A stretch of 64,000 nucleotides of DNA from Lysinibacillus odysseyi. GTDB taxonomy: Bacteria > Bacillota > Bacilli > Bacillales_A > Planococcaceae. The stretch is taken from the NCBI GenBank assembly GCA_014595895.1, contig JABUKB010000009.1, forward strand, positions 55,102 through 119,101. The letters are read 5' to 3'. Shown here in pieces: positions 37,226-46,831 of this stretch (position 1 is the stretch's first letter; each line of letters opens with the position of its first letter). The notes beneath the pieces were generated by a model, which was not told the DNA's origin, searched no databases, and saw nothing but the letters and a program-made list of their open reading frames with translations. Made by a program: the position numbers and the translations under genes.

Positions 37226-37240
37226 CAATAAAACCTCACT

Positions 37241-37507
37241 TTAAAAATCAAATATCGAATCTCCGTTGGCATCCTGTTCTTGCCATTTATGTGACGCTGT
37301 CGGCAAAGATGGTGCCGGTTGCATGATAGTTGACGCAACAGCCGGCTTTGATGCCTGTTGTGCGGGTACTGTCGATTGCTGAAGGACGATATCGCACAGT
37401 GCACGGATGGCTGTAAGCTGCTCGCGTATTTGCTGATCTGACGAATTATTTTTTGCCTGTGCTACTAATTGCTCCATCTGACCTAGCACCGTTTCATAAG
37501 AAATCAT
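37241..37507 (-). CDS. ywdI: YwdI family protein
   Basis: 88 residues: an N-terminal helix (ISYETVLGQMEQLVAQAKN, QIREQLTAIRALCDIVLQQ) and a disordered Pro/Ala/Ser-rich C-terminus ending GDSIFDF, the family pattern. ATG 37507 chosen, 6 bp after AAGGAGG, overlapping the upstream stop (TGATG). Function unknown. Confidence 0.8.
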   Translation of the reverse strand: MISYETVLGQMEQLVAQAKNNSSDQQIREQLTAIRALCDIVLQQSTVPAQQASKPAVASTIMQPAPSLPTASHKWQEQDANGDSIFDF

Positions 37508-37677
37508 CATTTGCCTCCTTGCTTTGGCATAAATTTCAAGCACTCCATACCTGAAGATTGCTTTACTACTACAGAAGGAATTTGCTTTGTTTTAAAACCA
37601 TATGCTTGGCATCCTCGTGGATTTGCCGGGTCCCAAGTTATTTTAAAATAAGCACATTTAAAACAGTCGACTTGCAT
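37507..37677 (-). CDS. Small cysteine-rich conserved protein
   Basis: 56 residues with DCFKCAYFKITWDPANPRGCQAYGFKTK (spaced) and GMECLKF; four Cys could bind zinc. Such proteins are often annotated next to ung in Bacillales but have no defined role. ATG 37677 chosen, with GGAGGGG upstream. Coupled to ywdI. Confidence 0.8.
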   Translation of the reverse strand: MQVDCFKCAYFKITWDPANPRGCQAYGFKTKQIPSVVVKQSSGMECLKFMPKQGGK

Positions 37678-37741
37678 CGAGCACCCCTCCTTTTCCTCTC
37701 TCACTTTACCATGTTTAAAATAGGGTGAAAAGAGCGTCTAT

Positions 37742-38413
37742 TTAGAGTTGCCAATCAATGGGCTGTTGTCCCCATTTTACTAATTGTTCATTGATTTTCG
37801 AATAAGGCTTGCTACCAAAGAAGCCTCGACGCGCACTAAGAGGACTTGGATGAGGCGCTTCTAAGATGGCGTGCTGCGAGTGCTTGCTAATAATGGCTTT
37901 TTTCGTTTGTGCAGGCTTTCCCCACAGTACAAAAATAATCGGCTGTTCACGTTCAGCCAATTTCTGAATAATCGCATCCGTAAACTGCTCCCAGCCCTTT
38001 CCCTTATGAGAATTGGCCTGCCCTTGCCGAACAGTCAGGACAGTATTTAATAATAGTACCCCTTGTTGTGCCCATTTCATTAAATAGCCGTGATCAGTAA
38101 TAGGATAGCCTAAATCGTCATGCAATTCCTTCAGCATATTTCTCAAGCTTGGTGGCTGACGCACACCTGGCTTTACCGAGAAACTCATGCCGTGAGCCTG
38201 ATTCGGACCATGATATGGGTCTTGTCCTAAAATAACCACTTTTACATCTTCATAGCTCGTTGTTTGCAGAGCACTCATCACTTCTTCTTTTGGAGGGAAG
38301 ACTGTGGTAGTAGCGTACTCTGTTGCAATAAATTGACGTAATTGCTCATAATATGGTTTTTCAAACTCTGATGCTAATATTTGTTGCCAGTCATTTTCAA
38401 AAACTTTTTTCAT
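37742..38413 (-). CDS. ung: Uracil-DNA glycosylase
   Basis: A 223-residue family 1 UDG removing uracil from DNA. Catalytic Asp in [18 protein letters not shown], and catalytic His with intercalation loop in [19 protein letters not shown] 38413 (MKKVFENDW), with AAGGTGG 6 bp upstream; 13 extra upstream codons are not supported. First gene of the ung-(Cys protein)-ywdI-ywdK run. Confidence 0.96.
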   Translation of the reverse strand: MKKVFENDWQQILASEFEKPYYEQLRQFIATEYATTTVFPPKEEVMSALQTTSYEDVKVVILGQDPYHGPNQAHGMSFSVKPGVRQPPSLRNMLKELHDDLGYPITDHGYLMKWAQQGVLLLNTVLTVRQGQANSHKGKGWEQFTDAIIQKLAEREQPIIFVLWGKPAQTKKAIISKHSQHAILEAPHPSPLSARRGFFGSKPYSKINEQLVKWGQQPIDWQL

Positions 38414-38575
38414 AAGGCACCACCTTTTTTCTTTAACGTACCCATTTTTCAAGGATGTTGCAACTTCCCCGCCTATCTGACCCTTTAAAAAAATGATATT
38501 CTGGCTATTTTTAAAAAGTCAGCCCCCCCGTATACTAATTGTACTAATTATTCAGATAGTAAGGAGCGTTTTTTC

Positions 38576-39406
38576 ATGACATTAAAAAAGACTTTAACAA
38601 TCGCAGGTTCAGATACATCCGCTGGGGCAGGTATGCAAGCAGACTTAAAAGCTTTCCAAGAGCACGGTACATACGGCATGGTTGCTTTAACAGTAGTCGT
38701 AACGATGGATCCATCTACATGGAGTCATACTGTTACACCCCTACCAACTAGCTTACTACAACAACAAATTGATACAGCGTTATCAACAGGTGTCGATGCT
38801 ATTAAAACAGGTATGTTAGCTTCTGAGGAAATTATTCAAATAGCAAGTGACGCCATTCAAAAATCAGGTACGGATGTAGTGGTTATCGACCCGGTTATGG
38901 TATGTAAAGGGGAAGATGAAGTATTAAATCCTGGCAACACAGAAGCCATGATTAAATATTTATTGCCTTATGCGACGGTTGTAACGCCAAATCTATTCGA
39001 AGCGGGACAATTGGCAGGTACGGGCACACCAAAAACAATTGAAGAGATGAAAACGGCTGCTGTAAAAATTCATGAGCTAGGAGCGAAAAATGTTGTTATT
39101 AAAGGCGGTAAAGCACTGGCTCATGAGAAAGCTGTAGATTTATTCTATGATGGACAAGAGTTCCGTTTATTAGAAACAGAGAAAGTAGGCTCTACTTACA
39201 ATCACGGCGCTGGCTGTACATTTGCTGCAAGTATTTGCGCCAATTTAGCAAATGGTCTATCTGTTACGGAGGCAGTAATAGAAGCAAAAGAATTCGTAAC
39301 AGCTGCCATTAAACATGGATTTGCATTAAATGACTTTGTCGGTCCAGTTATGCACGGCGCAAAACCGCGATTCGGTGCTCCTACAGTAGAAGTAACAACT
39401 GTATAA
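38576..39406 (+). CDS. pdxK: Pyridoxine/hydroxymethylpyrimidine kinase
   Basis: A 276-residue ribokinase-fold kinase (YwdB/PdxK) phosphorylating pyridoxal/pyridoxine and, weakly, HMP. Motifs: IAGSDTSAGAGMQADLKAF, VIDPVMVCKG and the anion hole with active-site Cys in NHGAGCTFAASI. B. subtilis homologue 271 residues. SD AAGGAG. Divergent from ung, with about 160 bp between. Confidence 0.92.
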   Translation: MTLKKTLTIAGSDTSAGAGMQADLKAFQEHGTYGMVALTVVVTMDPSTWSHTVTPLPTSLLQQQIDTALSTGVDAIKTGMLASEEIIQIASDAIQKSGTDVVVIDPVMVCKGEDEVLNPGNTEAMIKYLLPYATVVTPNLFEAGQLAGTGTPKTIEEMKTAAVKIHELGAKNVVIKGGKALAHEKAVDLFYDGQEFRLLETEKVGSTYNHGAGCTFAASICANLANGLSVTEAVIEAKEFVTAAIKHGFALNDFVGPVMHGAKPRFGAPTVEVTTV

Positions 39407-39416
39407 TCGATATTGA

Positions 39417-39455
39417 CCAAGCACATTTCTCAAAATATAGGTGAAATGTGCTTTT
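39417..39455 (+). terminator. Terminator of pdxK
   Basis: Stem AAGCACATTTC / GAAATGTGCTT followed by TTTTC. Confidence 0.88.
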
Positions 39456-39519
39456 TCTTTTCATCTATAAGTTTTTTTTACTATACTTATAAAAAGACAT
39501 ATTTAAAGGAGGGATTTGG

Positions 39520-39870
39520 ATGCAGGAAATAAAGGTTGATCAGCTTCAAGATTTACTAAACTCTTTTGCACATAAAGATGTGTACATTCATGTAGAGACG
39601 ACGAATGGCTCATATGCCAGCCACTATGATGAGAAATTCTTTAATGCTGGTGCTTTTATTCGCAATGTTCGCCTAAAGTATGAGCTAGGCAAGGTTGTTG
39701 GTGACGCACCTCACCGTGTCGGTTTAAAGCTGGAGCATGGCTGGGTCTATGTACAGGGCCTCACCCACTTTTTATTAGATGATCAAAATCGTTTATTAAT
39801 GGCTGGTCTGGATTATACAGGCAAGCTAGCCGTAGCACTTGAAATTAGCGAAACACCATTTACATATTAA
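39520..39870 (+). CDS. yojF: DUF1806 protein YojF
   Basis: A 116-residue YojF-family protein (YIHVETTNGSYASHYDEKFFNAGAFIRN spaced; GWVYVQGLTHFLLDDQNRLLMAGLD). No catalytic motif recognised. It is always paired with the BshB2 deacetylase and presumably supports bacillithiol synthesis. SD GGAGGG. Confidence 0.9.
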   Translation: MQEIKVDQLQDLLNSFAHKDVYIHVETTNGSYASHYDEKFFNAGAFIRNVRLKYELGKVVGDAPHRVGLKLEHGWVYVQGLTHFLLDDQNRLLMAGLDYTGKLAVALEISETPFTY

Positions 39871-39882
39871 GGAGGAAAACCG

Positions 39883-40593
39883 ATGCAATTAGAAAAAGAA
39901 CGTCATGCTCTACTCGTTTTTCCACATCCCGATGATGAGGCGTTTACATGTGGAGGCACTGTTCGTTTATTAGCAAATCACGGTGTTCCTGTCACGTATG
40001 CCTGTTTGACACTGGGAGAAATGGGTCGTAATCTAGGAAATCCCCCATTTGCCACACGTGAGTCTCTACCCGAGATCCGCCGCATAGAGTTGCAGGCCGC
40101 TAGTAAAGCGATGGGAATTTCTGACTTACGTATGTTAGGCTTCCGTGATAAAACGATTGAATTTGAAGATGATGAAAAGATGGTACAATTAGTGCTAGAT
40201 TTAATTGCGGAATTAAATCCATCTCTTATTTTCACATTTTTACCGGGCTTCTCTGTGCACCCAGACCATGAAGCAACAGCGCGAGCAGTTGTGGAAGCTG
40301 TACGTCGCCTTCCAAAAGAAAAGCGTCCAAAAGTTTGGGCATGCGGCTTTGCGAATGATACGGTCGAACGCAATGGAGAGCCGCATATTGAGCTAGATGT
40401 GAGTTCTGTCAAACTAGATAAAGTAGCTGCTTTACGAGCACACTTGTCGCAGACTGCTTGGATGATGAGCGATTCCGCTAAGCGGGTCGAAGATGGTCAG
40501 CCAATGAGCGATAGCTGGCTGAACGTTGAAAGGTTTTATGTGATTGAGTTTCCGGATGATAATGATCATTCGCTTGATAGTGCGACAATTTAA
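39883..40593 (+). CDS. bshB2: Bacillithiol biosynthesis deacetylase BshB2
   Basis: A 236-residue zinc LmbE/PIG-L deacetylase that converts GlcNAc-malate to GlcN-malate in bacillithiol synthesis. Zinc motif PHPDDEAF at the N-terminus and HPDHEATARAV at about 127. About 15 residues longer than YojG, ending in an acidic/Asn tail (FPDDNDHSLDSATI). Begins 12 bp after yojF with AAGGAGG. Confidence 0.92.
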   Translation: MQLEKERHALLVFPHPDDEAFTCGGTVRLLANHGVPVTYACLTLGEMGRNLGNPPFATRESLPEIRRIELQAASKAMGISDLRMLGFRDKTIEFEDDEKMVQLVLDLIAELNPSLIFTFLPGFSVHPDHEATARAVVEAVRRLPKEKRPKVWACGFANDTVERNGEPHIELDVSSVKLDKVAALRAHLSQTAWMMSDSAKRVEDGQPMSDSWLNVERFYVIEFPDDNDHSLDSATI

Positions 40594-40601
40594 ACTCTTT
40601 A

Positions 40602-40640
40602 AAAAGCCATTCAGTCTATTGCTGAATGGCGTTTTTTATA
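40602..40640 (+). terminator. Terminator of yojF-bshB2
   Basis: Stem AAAAGCCATTCAG / CTGAATGGCGTTTT and a T tract. The rest of 40641-40949 is AT-rich and holds only the promoter at 40883. Confidence 0.88.
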
Positions 40641-40882
40641 GACAACACACTGGATAGGACTCCTTGCATAGAATCCTCCTTTTGCCCTTCAAAATACATA
40701 TACAAATATACGTTTTTTTATACATAATTTTCATTTTTCAAACAAGCATTTCCACTCTCTAAAATCTCTTTATTGAACTATTTATAGCTCACTTCTTATC
40801 CCACAAATCCAATATTTTCAACTTATGTATACAGATTGTATGCACCCTATTTATCAGAATAGTCTTTCTTTATGCAAAACAA

Positions 40883-40911
40883 TAGACAAATGTATATAAA
40901 ACATTTATAGT
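40883..40911 (+). promoter_or_regulatory. Sigma-A promoter of the YjiH-family gene
   Basis: TAGACA (40883-40888), 17-bp spacer, TATAGT (40906-40911), 38 bp before the ATG. Confidence 0.6.
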
Positions 40912-40949
40912 GTATAAATATTCAAATAAACTATTCGAGGTATCAAGAA

Positions 40950-42299
40950 ATGAAAAAATTTTCAGCTTACACTTGGTTCCTTTTCATTGTATTATCTGTT
41001 ATCGGAGTATTTTTATTTATCACACCCATTGGTACCGATAACGGCATAAAAGTACCAATCGCTATTTTAGCCAATTGGTTAGCAGGAAAAGTAGAACCGT
41101 TTATCCATTGGTTTGCTTATGGGACATTTATCATTGCAGCACTTGGTTCTATCATCATGCACTTTGTTCCGCAGAAAGGGCCACGTACATTACTCGATTC
41201 AATATTCCGTGTGCATTGGTTCTGGACAACTATGCGTGTACTAGCCGTTGTCTTTGCTAGCATGTTCCTATTCCAGATAGGTCCTGAAAGCTTTAGAAGC
41301 GACATTACGTCAGGGATTTTAATCGACCCATCATCGGGCTTAGTCACATTTATGTTTACGTTATTCTTATTTGCAGGATTACTGTTACCATTATTAACAG
41401 ACTTCGGGTTGCTGGAGTTTTTTGGTTCGATGATGGTAAAAGTGATGCGACCGATTTTCAAAATTCCTGGGCGTGCGGCAATTGACTGTTTAGCTTCATG
41501 GGTAGGAGATGGCACAATCGGCGTTCTTTTAACAGCGAAGCAATATGAAGACAAAAACTATACGGGTCGTGAAGCAGCAGTTATTGCGACTACATTCTCT
41601 GTTGTATCGATTACATTCAGCATTGTCGTAATCGAAACGATTGGCTTAGACAAACATTTCCTTAAGTTTTATGGCGCTGTCATTTTAGTTGGCTTAATTT
41701 TAGCTTTCATTATGCCACGTATCTTCCCGCTTTCTCGCAAAGCGGATACACTTATTGATGGCACAACGCCTCCGGAAAACCGCGAGGATGTTCCCCAAGG
41801 CTATAATGCAATCACGTTTGGCTTGCATAATGCTTTAACGAAAGCAGAAAGCAATAAAAACCTAGGCAACGTCTTTGGGAATGGCGTTAAAAATGTGTTA
41901 GAAATGTGGTTTGCGGTCACACCTGTTATTATGGCATTTGGTACCATTGCGTTAGTACTGGCTGAGTTTACAAGCTTCTTCAAAATTTTAGGGATGCCAT
42001 TCGAGCCGATTTTAGCGTTGCTCCAAATTCCTGAAGCAGGAGCTGCGGCCCAAACGATGATCGTTGGTTTTGCGGATATGCTACTTCCTTCTATTTTAGG
42101 GGCAGGCATCGAGTCGGAATTGACACGTTTCTTTATCGCAACTGTTTCCGTGACACAACTTATCTATATGTCAGAAGTCGGCGGACTCATTTTAGGCACA
42201 AAGCTACCGCTGAAATTATGGGATCTTTTCGTGATTTTCTTAGTTCGTACTATTATTTCCATTCCAATTGTTGCAACTATTGCACATTTATTATTTTAA
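40950..42299 (+). CDS. YjiH-family (nucleoside-recognition/Gate domain) membrane protein
   Basis: 449 residues, about nine membrane helices. Gate-domain features: FASWVGDGTIGVLLTAKQYEDKNYTGREAAVIATTFS (spaced) and, in the C-terminal half, GFADMLLPSILGAGIESELTRFFIA, characteristic of YjiH proteins. Probably a transporter; substrate unproven (nucleoside or amino-acid-like suggestions for the wider family). SD is weak (GAGG at 9-10 bp). Monocistronic, with its own promoter and terminator. Confidence 0.82.
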   Translation: MKKFSAYTWFLFIVLSVIGVFLFITPIGTDNGIKVPIAILANWLAGKVEPFIHWFAYGTFIIAALGSIIMHFVPQKGPRTLLDSIFRVHWFWTTMRVLAVVFASMFLFQIGPESFRSDITSGILIDPSSGLVTFMFTLFLFAGLLLPLLTDFGLLEFFGSMMVKVMRPIFKIPGRAAIDCLASWVGDGTIGVLLTAKQYEDKNYTGREAAVIATTFSVVSITFSIVVIETIGLDKHFLKFYGAVILVGLILAFIMPRIFPLSRKADTLIDGTTPPENREDVPQGYNAITFGLHNALTKAESNKNLGNVFGNGVKNVLEMWFAVTPVIMAFGTIALVLAEFTSFFKILGMPFEPILALLQIPEAGAAAQTMIVGFADMLLPSILGAGIESELTRFFIATVSVTQLIYMSEVGGLILGTKLPLKLWDLFVIFLVRTIISIPIVATIAHLLF

Positions 42300-42302
42300 A
42301 AC

Positions 42303-42342
42303 AGAGGAACCGCCTGAAAAGTCATTTTGAGACGGTTCCTTT
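42303..42342 (+). terminator. Terminator of the YjiH-family gene
   Basis: Stem GGAACCG...CGGTTCC with an inner AAAA/TTTT extension, followed by TTTCC. Confidence 0.75.
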
Positions 42343-42418
42343 CCGACTAGGATGGTGGCATGTTGATGCGACCAACGCAGGAGCAATGCTTCCTAAGGGA
42401 TAATGATTAAATAGAATA

Positions 42419-42462
42419 GGGGTGTTCAAAAAGTTTTGCTTTTTGAACACCCCCTTTTTTAA
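42419..42462 (+). terminator. Second strong hairpin/terminator
   Basis: Stem GGGGTGTTCAAAAAG / CTTTTTGAACACCCC and seven T, 84 bp before ilvA. About 75 bp after the first terminator; no gene lies between them. Confidence 0.88.
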
Positions 42463-42545
42463 ATAAAAAAACAATATCGCACATTAATTCTGAATTTTAT
42501 GATAAAATGAGACCATGTTTTTTGAATACTGGAGGTTACATAAAG

Positions 42546-43811
42546 ATGGAAGAAGTCGCTCAACCCAAAAATATCACAGTGGAAAATGTTTTAATTGCCC
42601 ATCATTTTTTAAAGGATGTAGTATTGCATACACCACTTCAAAAAAATGATTATTTATCAGAGAAATACGGCGCAACAATTTATTTTAAGCGAGAAGACCT
42701 GCAACATGTTCGCTCATTTAAACTTCGTGGTGCTTACTATAAAATTAAAAAAATCGAAAATGAGGCACGTCAAACGGGTGTCGTCTGTGCGAGTGCCGGC
42801 AATCACGCACAAGGTGTAGCATATGCTTGCGCTCACCTAAATATCCACGCAAAAATTTTCATGCCAAAAACTACCCCAAAACAAAAAATTAGTCAGGTAC
42901 GCATGTTTGGCCGCGAGTTTGTCGAAATTATTTTAGCTGGTGATACATTTGATGATTCAGCAGCAAGCGCACTTGCCTACTGCGAAGAAAATAACATGAT
43001 TTTCATTCACCCATTTGATGATATGGATGTCATGGCCGGTCAAGGTTCTGTCGCAGTTGAAGTGATGAATGATATCGAAGAGCCAATTGACTTTATTTTT
43101 GGAAGTATTGGTGGTGGCGGGCTCATGTCTGGCGTTTCAGCCTACGTGAAAAACCTTTCACCTAAAACAAAAGTAATTGGTGTAGAGCCTGCTGGGGCTG
43201 CTTGTATGGCAACTGCCTTCAAAAATAATGAGCCTACGTCACTAGAATCTATCGATAAATTTGTCGACGGCGCGGCTGTTCAGTTAGCAGGTCAATTAAC
43301 TTATCAAGTATGCCGTCAATACTTAGATGAGATCACAGTTGTACCAGAAGGTAAAGTATGTACGACAATCTTAGATTTATATAATAAACACGCGATCATT
43401 GCAGAGCCTGCTGGAGCGTTACCGGTAGCAGCACTTGATTTGTATGCTGATCAAATTCGTGGTAAATCCGTGGTGGTGATCATTTCAGGCGGTAATAATG
43501 ATATTGGACGTATGCAAGAAATTAAGGAAAAATCAATGCTACATGAAGGCTTACTATACTACTTCATCGTCAATTTCCCTCAACGTGCTGGTGCCCTGCG
43601 CCAGTTCCTAACAGAAGTATTAGGACCAACTGACGATATTACACATTTTGAATATACAAAGAAAAATAACAAAGAAAGTGGCCCTGCCTTAGTGGGAATC
43701 GAAGTATCCGATCGCAATGATTATCCAGAGCTACTGGAACGCATGAAAACAAATGGATTTGACTATAAAGAAGTAAATAAAGACAGCACACTATTTGGTT
43801 TGCTAGTATAA
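42546..43811 (+). CDS. ilvA: Threonine deaminase
   Basis: A 421-residue PLP enzyme converting threonine to 2-oxobutanoate for isoleucine synthesis (B. subtilis IlvA 422). PLP Lys in HVRSFKLRGAYYKI, Gly loop GSIGGGGLMSG, ASAGNHAQGVAYAC. The C-terminal single ACT-like domain (YYFIVNFPQRAGALRQFLTEVLG) is the Bacillus-type regulatory region. ATG 42546 chosen, with GGAGG 10 bp upstream; 13 upstream codons have no site. Confidence 0.95.
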   Translation: MEEVAQPKNITVENVLIAHHFLKDVVLHTPLQKNDYLSEKYGATIYFKREDLQHVRSFKLRGAYYKIKKIENEARQTGVVCASAGNHAQGVAYACAHLNIHAKIFMPKTTPKQKISQVRMFGREFVEIILAGDTFDDSAASALAYCEENNMIFIHPFDDMDVMAGQGSVAVEVMNDIEEPIDFIFGSIGGGGLMSGVSAYVKNLSPKTKVIGVEPAGAACMATAFKNNEPTSLESIDKFVDGAAVQLAGQLTYQVCRQYLDEITVVPEGKVCTTILDLYNKHAIIAEPAGALPVAALDLYADQIRGKSVVVIISGGNNDIGRMQEIKEKSMLHEGLLYYFIVNFPQRAGALRQFLTEVLGPTDDITHFEYTKKNNKESGPALVGIEVSDRNDYPELLERMKTNGFDYKEVNKDSTLFGLLV

Positions 43812-43816
43812 GATTA

Positions 43817-43858
43817 CACCTCGGCTTTCATCAGAAATCCGAGGTTTTATTTTGTTTA
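43817..43858 (+). terminator. Terminator of ilvA
   Basis: Stem ACCTCGG / CCGAGGT, followed by TTTATTTTG. Confidence 0.8.
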
Positions 43859-43948
43859 TTTTAGTAAAAAGACTATCTGACATTTTAAAAGATCGATCCT
43901 TATTTCGACATTCCTTAGCATATTCCCCTATTATTCCCCAGGAAATCG

Positions 43949-43982
43949 CACAAAAAAAGAGCAGTTGCGCGAGGCAACTACC
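43949..43982 (-). terminator. Terminator of the ABC transporter operon
   Basis: Minus strand AGTTGC CTCGC GCAACT then CTCTTTTTTTG; the stem starts inside the last codons/stop of the ATPase gene. Confidence 0.8.
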
Positions 43983-44772
43983 CTAAAAGTGCACGGTCTG
44001 AATTCATTTTTTCTCCGCGGATTTTTTCGAACTCCGCCATCAAATCCGGAATCGTTAAATCCGGCTTGCGGTCTGCGCCAACCTCTAAGATAATTTGGCC
44101 TTTATCCATCATGATGAGGCGATTCCCTAAATCTAGCGCCTGCTGCATATTATGCGTAACCATGAGTGTTGTCAGGCTATCCTTTTCGACAAGCTCTTTT
44201 GTAATGCGCGTAATCAGCTCTGCACGTGACGGGTCAAGTGCCGCTGTATGCTCATCCAGCAGTAAAATCGAAGGCTTTGTAAAAGTCGCCATCAGCAGAC
44301 TCAGGGCCTGACGCTCACCGCCCGATAGTAAACCTACTTTTGCTCCGAGACGATTTTCTAAATTTAACCCTAAGCTTTCTAATGACGTTTTGAAAAATTC
44401 ACGGCGTGCTTTATTGACACCGATACGCAATGTACGCGCTTGGTTACGTGAATAAGCAATCGCTAAGTTTTCCTCAATCGTCATCGATGGTGCGGTACCT
44501 GCCATAGGGTCCTGGAATACACGCCCGATATATTGTGAACGTTTATACTCCGGTAAAAACGTCACGTCATTTCCATCAATTTTTACGGCACCGAAATCCG
44601 GCGTTAAAGCACCAGAAATCATATTCATCATCGTTGATTTACCAGCACCATTACTACCGATAATGGTTACAAAGTCACCAGGGGCTAAATGTAAATTAAT
44701 ATTATCTAATGCAATTTTTTCATCAGGCGTCCCTTCATTGAACACCTTGTTAATTGATTCTAATTTAAGCAA
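43978..44772 (-). CDS. ABC transporter ATPase (TrpZ/COG1101-like)
   Basis: A 264-residue ABC ATPase: Walker A IGSNGAGKSTMMNMISG, signature LLSGGERQALSLL, Walker B ILLLDEHTAALDP (His replaces the usual Pro of DEPT), H-loop LMVTHNMQQAL. It belongs with the adjacent permease and binding protein of the COG2984/4120/1101 class, called TrpXYZ in streptococci. Start TTG, with GGAGG 8 bp upstream, overlapping the permease stop by 8 bp. Confidence 0.88.
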   Translation of the reverse strand: MLKLESINKVFNEGTPDEKIALDNINLHLAPGDFVTIIGSNGAGKSTMMNMISGALTPDFGAVKIDGNDVTFLPEYKRSQYIGRVFQDPMAGTAPSMTIEENLAIAYSRNQARTLRIGVNKARREFFKTSLESLGLNLENRLGAKVGLLSGGERQALSLLMATFTKPSILLLDEHTAALDPSRAELITRITKELVEKDSLTTLMVTHNMQQALDLGNRLIMMDKGQIILEVGADRKPDLTIPDLMAEFEKIRGEKMNSDRALLG

Positions 44773-45793
44773 GTGGATTACCTCCCTGCTCAGTTACAAG
44801 GCCTGCATGACGTTCTGCCATCCGTTTAGCCTTTCGTTTCTTTTCTTTTCGTTTTTCTAAAATTTGCGGAACTACTAAAGCTAGAATAACAATCACTGCT
44901 GTAATTAGCTTCATATCCCCTGTATCTAAAAACTCTACACGCAATGCCAATGCGTAAATAATACGGTAAATAATCGCACCGATCACAACTGCAAATGTGA
45001 CACGCATAATTGATTTTGTACCGAAAATTGCTTCCCCGATAATAATGGAAGCAAGACCGATTACAATCATCCCGATTCCCATTTGTGCATCAGCAAATTT
45101 ATTGTACTGAGCAATGAGGGCACCGGCCAGCGCCACTAAACCATTTGAAATACCTAAACCTAAAATCACCAGCCAGTCTGTATTAGCAGAAAAACTACGA
45201 ATCATGCGCTTGTTATCACCTGTTGCACGAATCGCTAAGCCGACTTCTGTTTTCAAGAACCAGTCTGAGATAAACTTAATTGCAACCGTTATAATTAATA
45301 CAACGATTAATGCACCGTAAGTAGACGGTAAGGTTTCTATTCCAATTCCACGTAACATATCATTAATCGCGGTATCAATGCCTAAACCAGACCAAAAGTT
45401 TTGGAACTGAGTAAACAATGTTTCTGAGCTTAATAGCGGTACATTGGAAACACCGCCGCCACCTTCTTTTGTCATTCCCATAATACGTAGATTGATAGAG
45501 TATAAGGCAATCTGCATTAAAATCCCTGCTAACAGGGCATTGATTTTTCCTTTTGTGTGTAAAAGTCCTGTCATACATCCTGCAATAAATCCAGCAACAA
45601 TGGCAACCACTGTAGCAATGAATGGCGAGTAGCCTAATACGATCATCATCGCGGCTGTCGCAGCTCCTGTTACGAAGCTTCCATCAATCGTTAAATCCGG
45701 AAAATCTAACACTCGGAATGTAAGATACAATCCGAGTGCCATAATTGCATAGATGATTCCTTGCTCAACAGAACCGAATAGAGCAGTAAACAT
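44765..45793 (-). CDS. ABC transporter permease (TrpY/COG4120-like)
   Basis: A 342-residue permease of the branched-chain/ribose type, about nine helices. DFPDLTIDGSFVTGAATAAMMI near the N-terminus and IRATGDNKRMIRSFSANTDWL in the coupling loop are characteristic of this class. A basic C-terminal tail (EKRKEKKRKAKRM). Begins 21 bp after the binding-protein gene. Confidence 0.9.
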   Translation of the reverse strand: MFTALFGSVEQGIIYAIMALGLYLTFRVLDFPDLTIDGSFVTGAATAAMMIVLGYSPFIATVVAIVAGFIAGCMTGLLHTKGKINALLAGILMQIALYSINLRIMGMTKEGGGGVSNVPLLSSETLFTQFQNFWSGLGIDTAINDMLRGIGIETLPSTYGALIVVLIITVAIKFISDWFLKTEVGLAIRATGDNKRMIRSFSANTDWLVILGLGISNGLVALAGALIAQYNKFADAQMGIGMIVIGLASIIIGEAIFGTKSIMRVTFAVVIGAIIYRIIYALALRVEFLDTGDMKLITAVIVILALVVPQILEKRKEKKRKAKRMAERHAGLVTEQGGNPLA

Positions 45794-45814
45794 GTTGAAA
45801 TCATCTCCTATAAA

Positions 45815-46831
45815 TTATTCGCTAAGTTCAGCTTTCCACTCTGGCTTAATTTCTAGGCCTAAGTTATCTGCTGCGGCTTTGTTAATTACTAATTTCAAGT
45901 TTCCTGGGTATGTTGCTGGAATTTCGCCTGCTTTTTTACCTTCTGTTAAAATCTCAACTGCTTTTTCCCCTGCTTCATAACCGATATCAAAGTATTCGAA
46001 GCCATATGCACCTAAACCACCACGTGCTACAGAATCTAACTCTCCTACCATCATTGGTAATTTATTAGCATTCGCTACATCTATTACTGCTTCTAAACCA
46101 GATACGACTGTATTATCTGTAATGATATATAAAGAATCTACTTTACCTACTAGAGATTCCGTTGCTTGCTTAATTTCAGCAGATGTAGCTACAGCTGCTT
46201 CTACTAAAGAGATACCTTGTGCTTCAAGAGCCGCTTTTACTTGTTCTACTTGTGCAACTGAGTTTTGCTCACCTGTGTTATAGATTGTACCAACAGCTTT
46301 TGCACCTAATTGCTCTTTTAAGAACTTCACTGTATTCGTGATTGTATCTGGATGTAAGTCTACTGTACCTGTTACGTTGCCGCCGGGTGCTTCCATTGAA
46401 GCAATTAGCTCTGCCCCTACAGCATCTGTTACAGAAGTAAAGACGATCGGAATATCAGCTGTTGCTGATTTTGCTGCTTGTGCAGATGGCGTTGAGTTAG
46501 CAAAAATTAAGTCTACACCTTCACCAACTAATTTTTGTGCAATAGTAACTGTTTGGCTGCTGTCACCATTTGCTGTGTTGTATTGATATTCTACATCCAA
46601 GCCAGCATCTTCAATTGCTTTTTGGAACCCTTCGTATGCAGCGTCTAGTGACGGGTGTTCTACGATTTGTGATACACCAATTACGTACGACTCTTCCGTT
46701 TTAGCATCAGTATCTTTATCTGTGCCTGTCTTATCTGTTGACGTTTCTGAATCGTCACTGCCACATGCCGCTAACATCAATGCTAACGCAGCGGTTGATA
46801 AAAATGAAAACTTCTTTAATGTGATCGCCAT
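45815..46831 (-). CDS. ABC transporter substrate-binding lipoprotein (TrpX/COG2984-like)
   Basis: A 338-residue lipoprotein: lipobox LMLAAC (Cys about 22), a Ser/Thr/Asp linker, then a two-lobed periplasmic-binding fold (YVIGVSQIVEHPSLDAAYEGFQKA; DIPIVFTSVTDAVGAELI; LYIITDNTVVSGLEAVID). Relatives bind tryptophan, tyrosine or phenylalanine. Proximity to the trp operon, and the weak TrpE there, favour tryptophan, but I see no T-box in its own leader. A small hairpin (46867-46890) sits between promoter and start. Confidence 0.85.
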   Translation of the reverse strand: MAITLKKFSFLSTAALALMLAACGSDDSETSTDKTGTDKDTDAKTEESYVIGVSQIVEHPSLDAAYEGFQKAIEDAGLDVEYQYNTANGDSSQTVTIAQKLVGEGVDLIFANSTPSAQAAKSATADIPIVFTSVTDAVGAELIASMEAPGGNVTGTVDLHPDTITNTVKFLKEQLGAKAVGTIYNTGEQNSVAQVEQVKAALEAQGISLVEAAVATSAEIKQATESLVGKVDSLYIITDNTVVSGLEAVIDVANANKLPMMVGELDSVARGGLGAYGFEYFDIGYEAGEKAVEILTEGKKAGEIPATYPGNLKLVINKAAADNLGLEIKPEWKAELSE

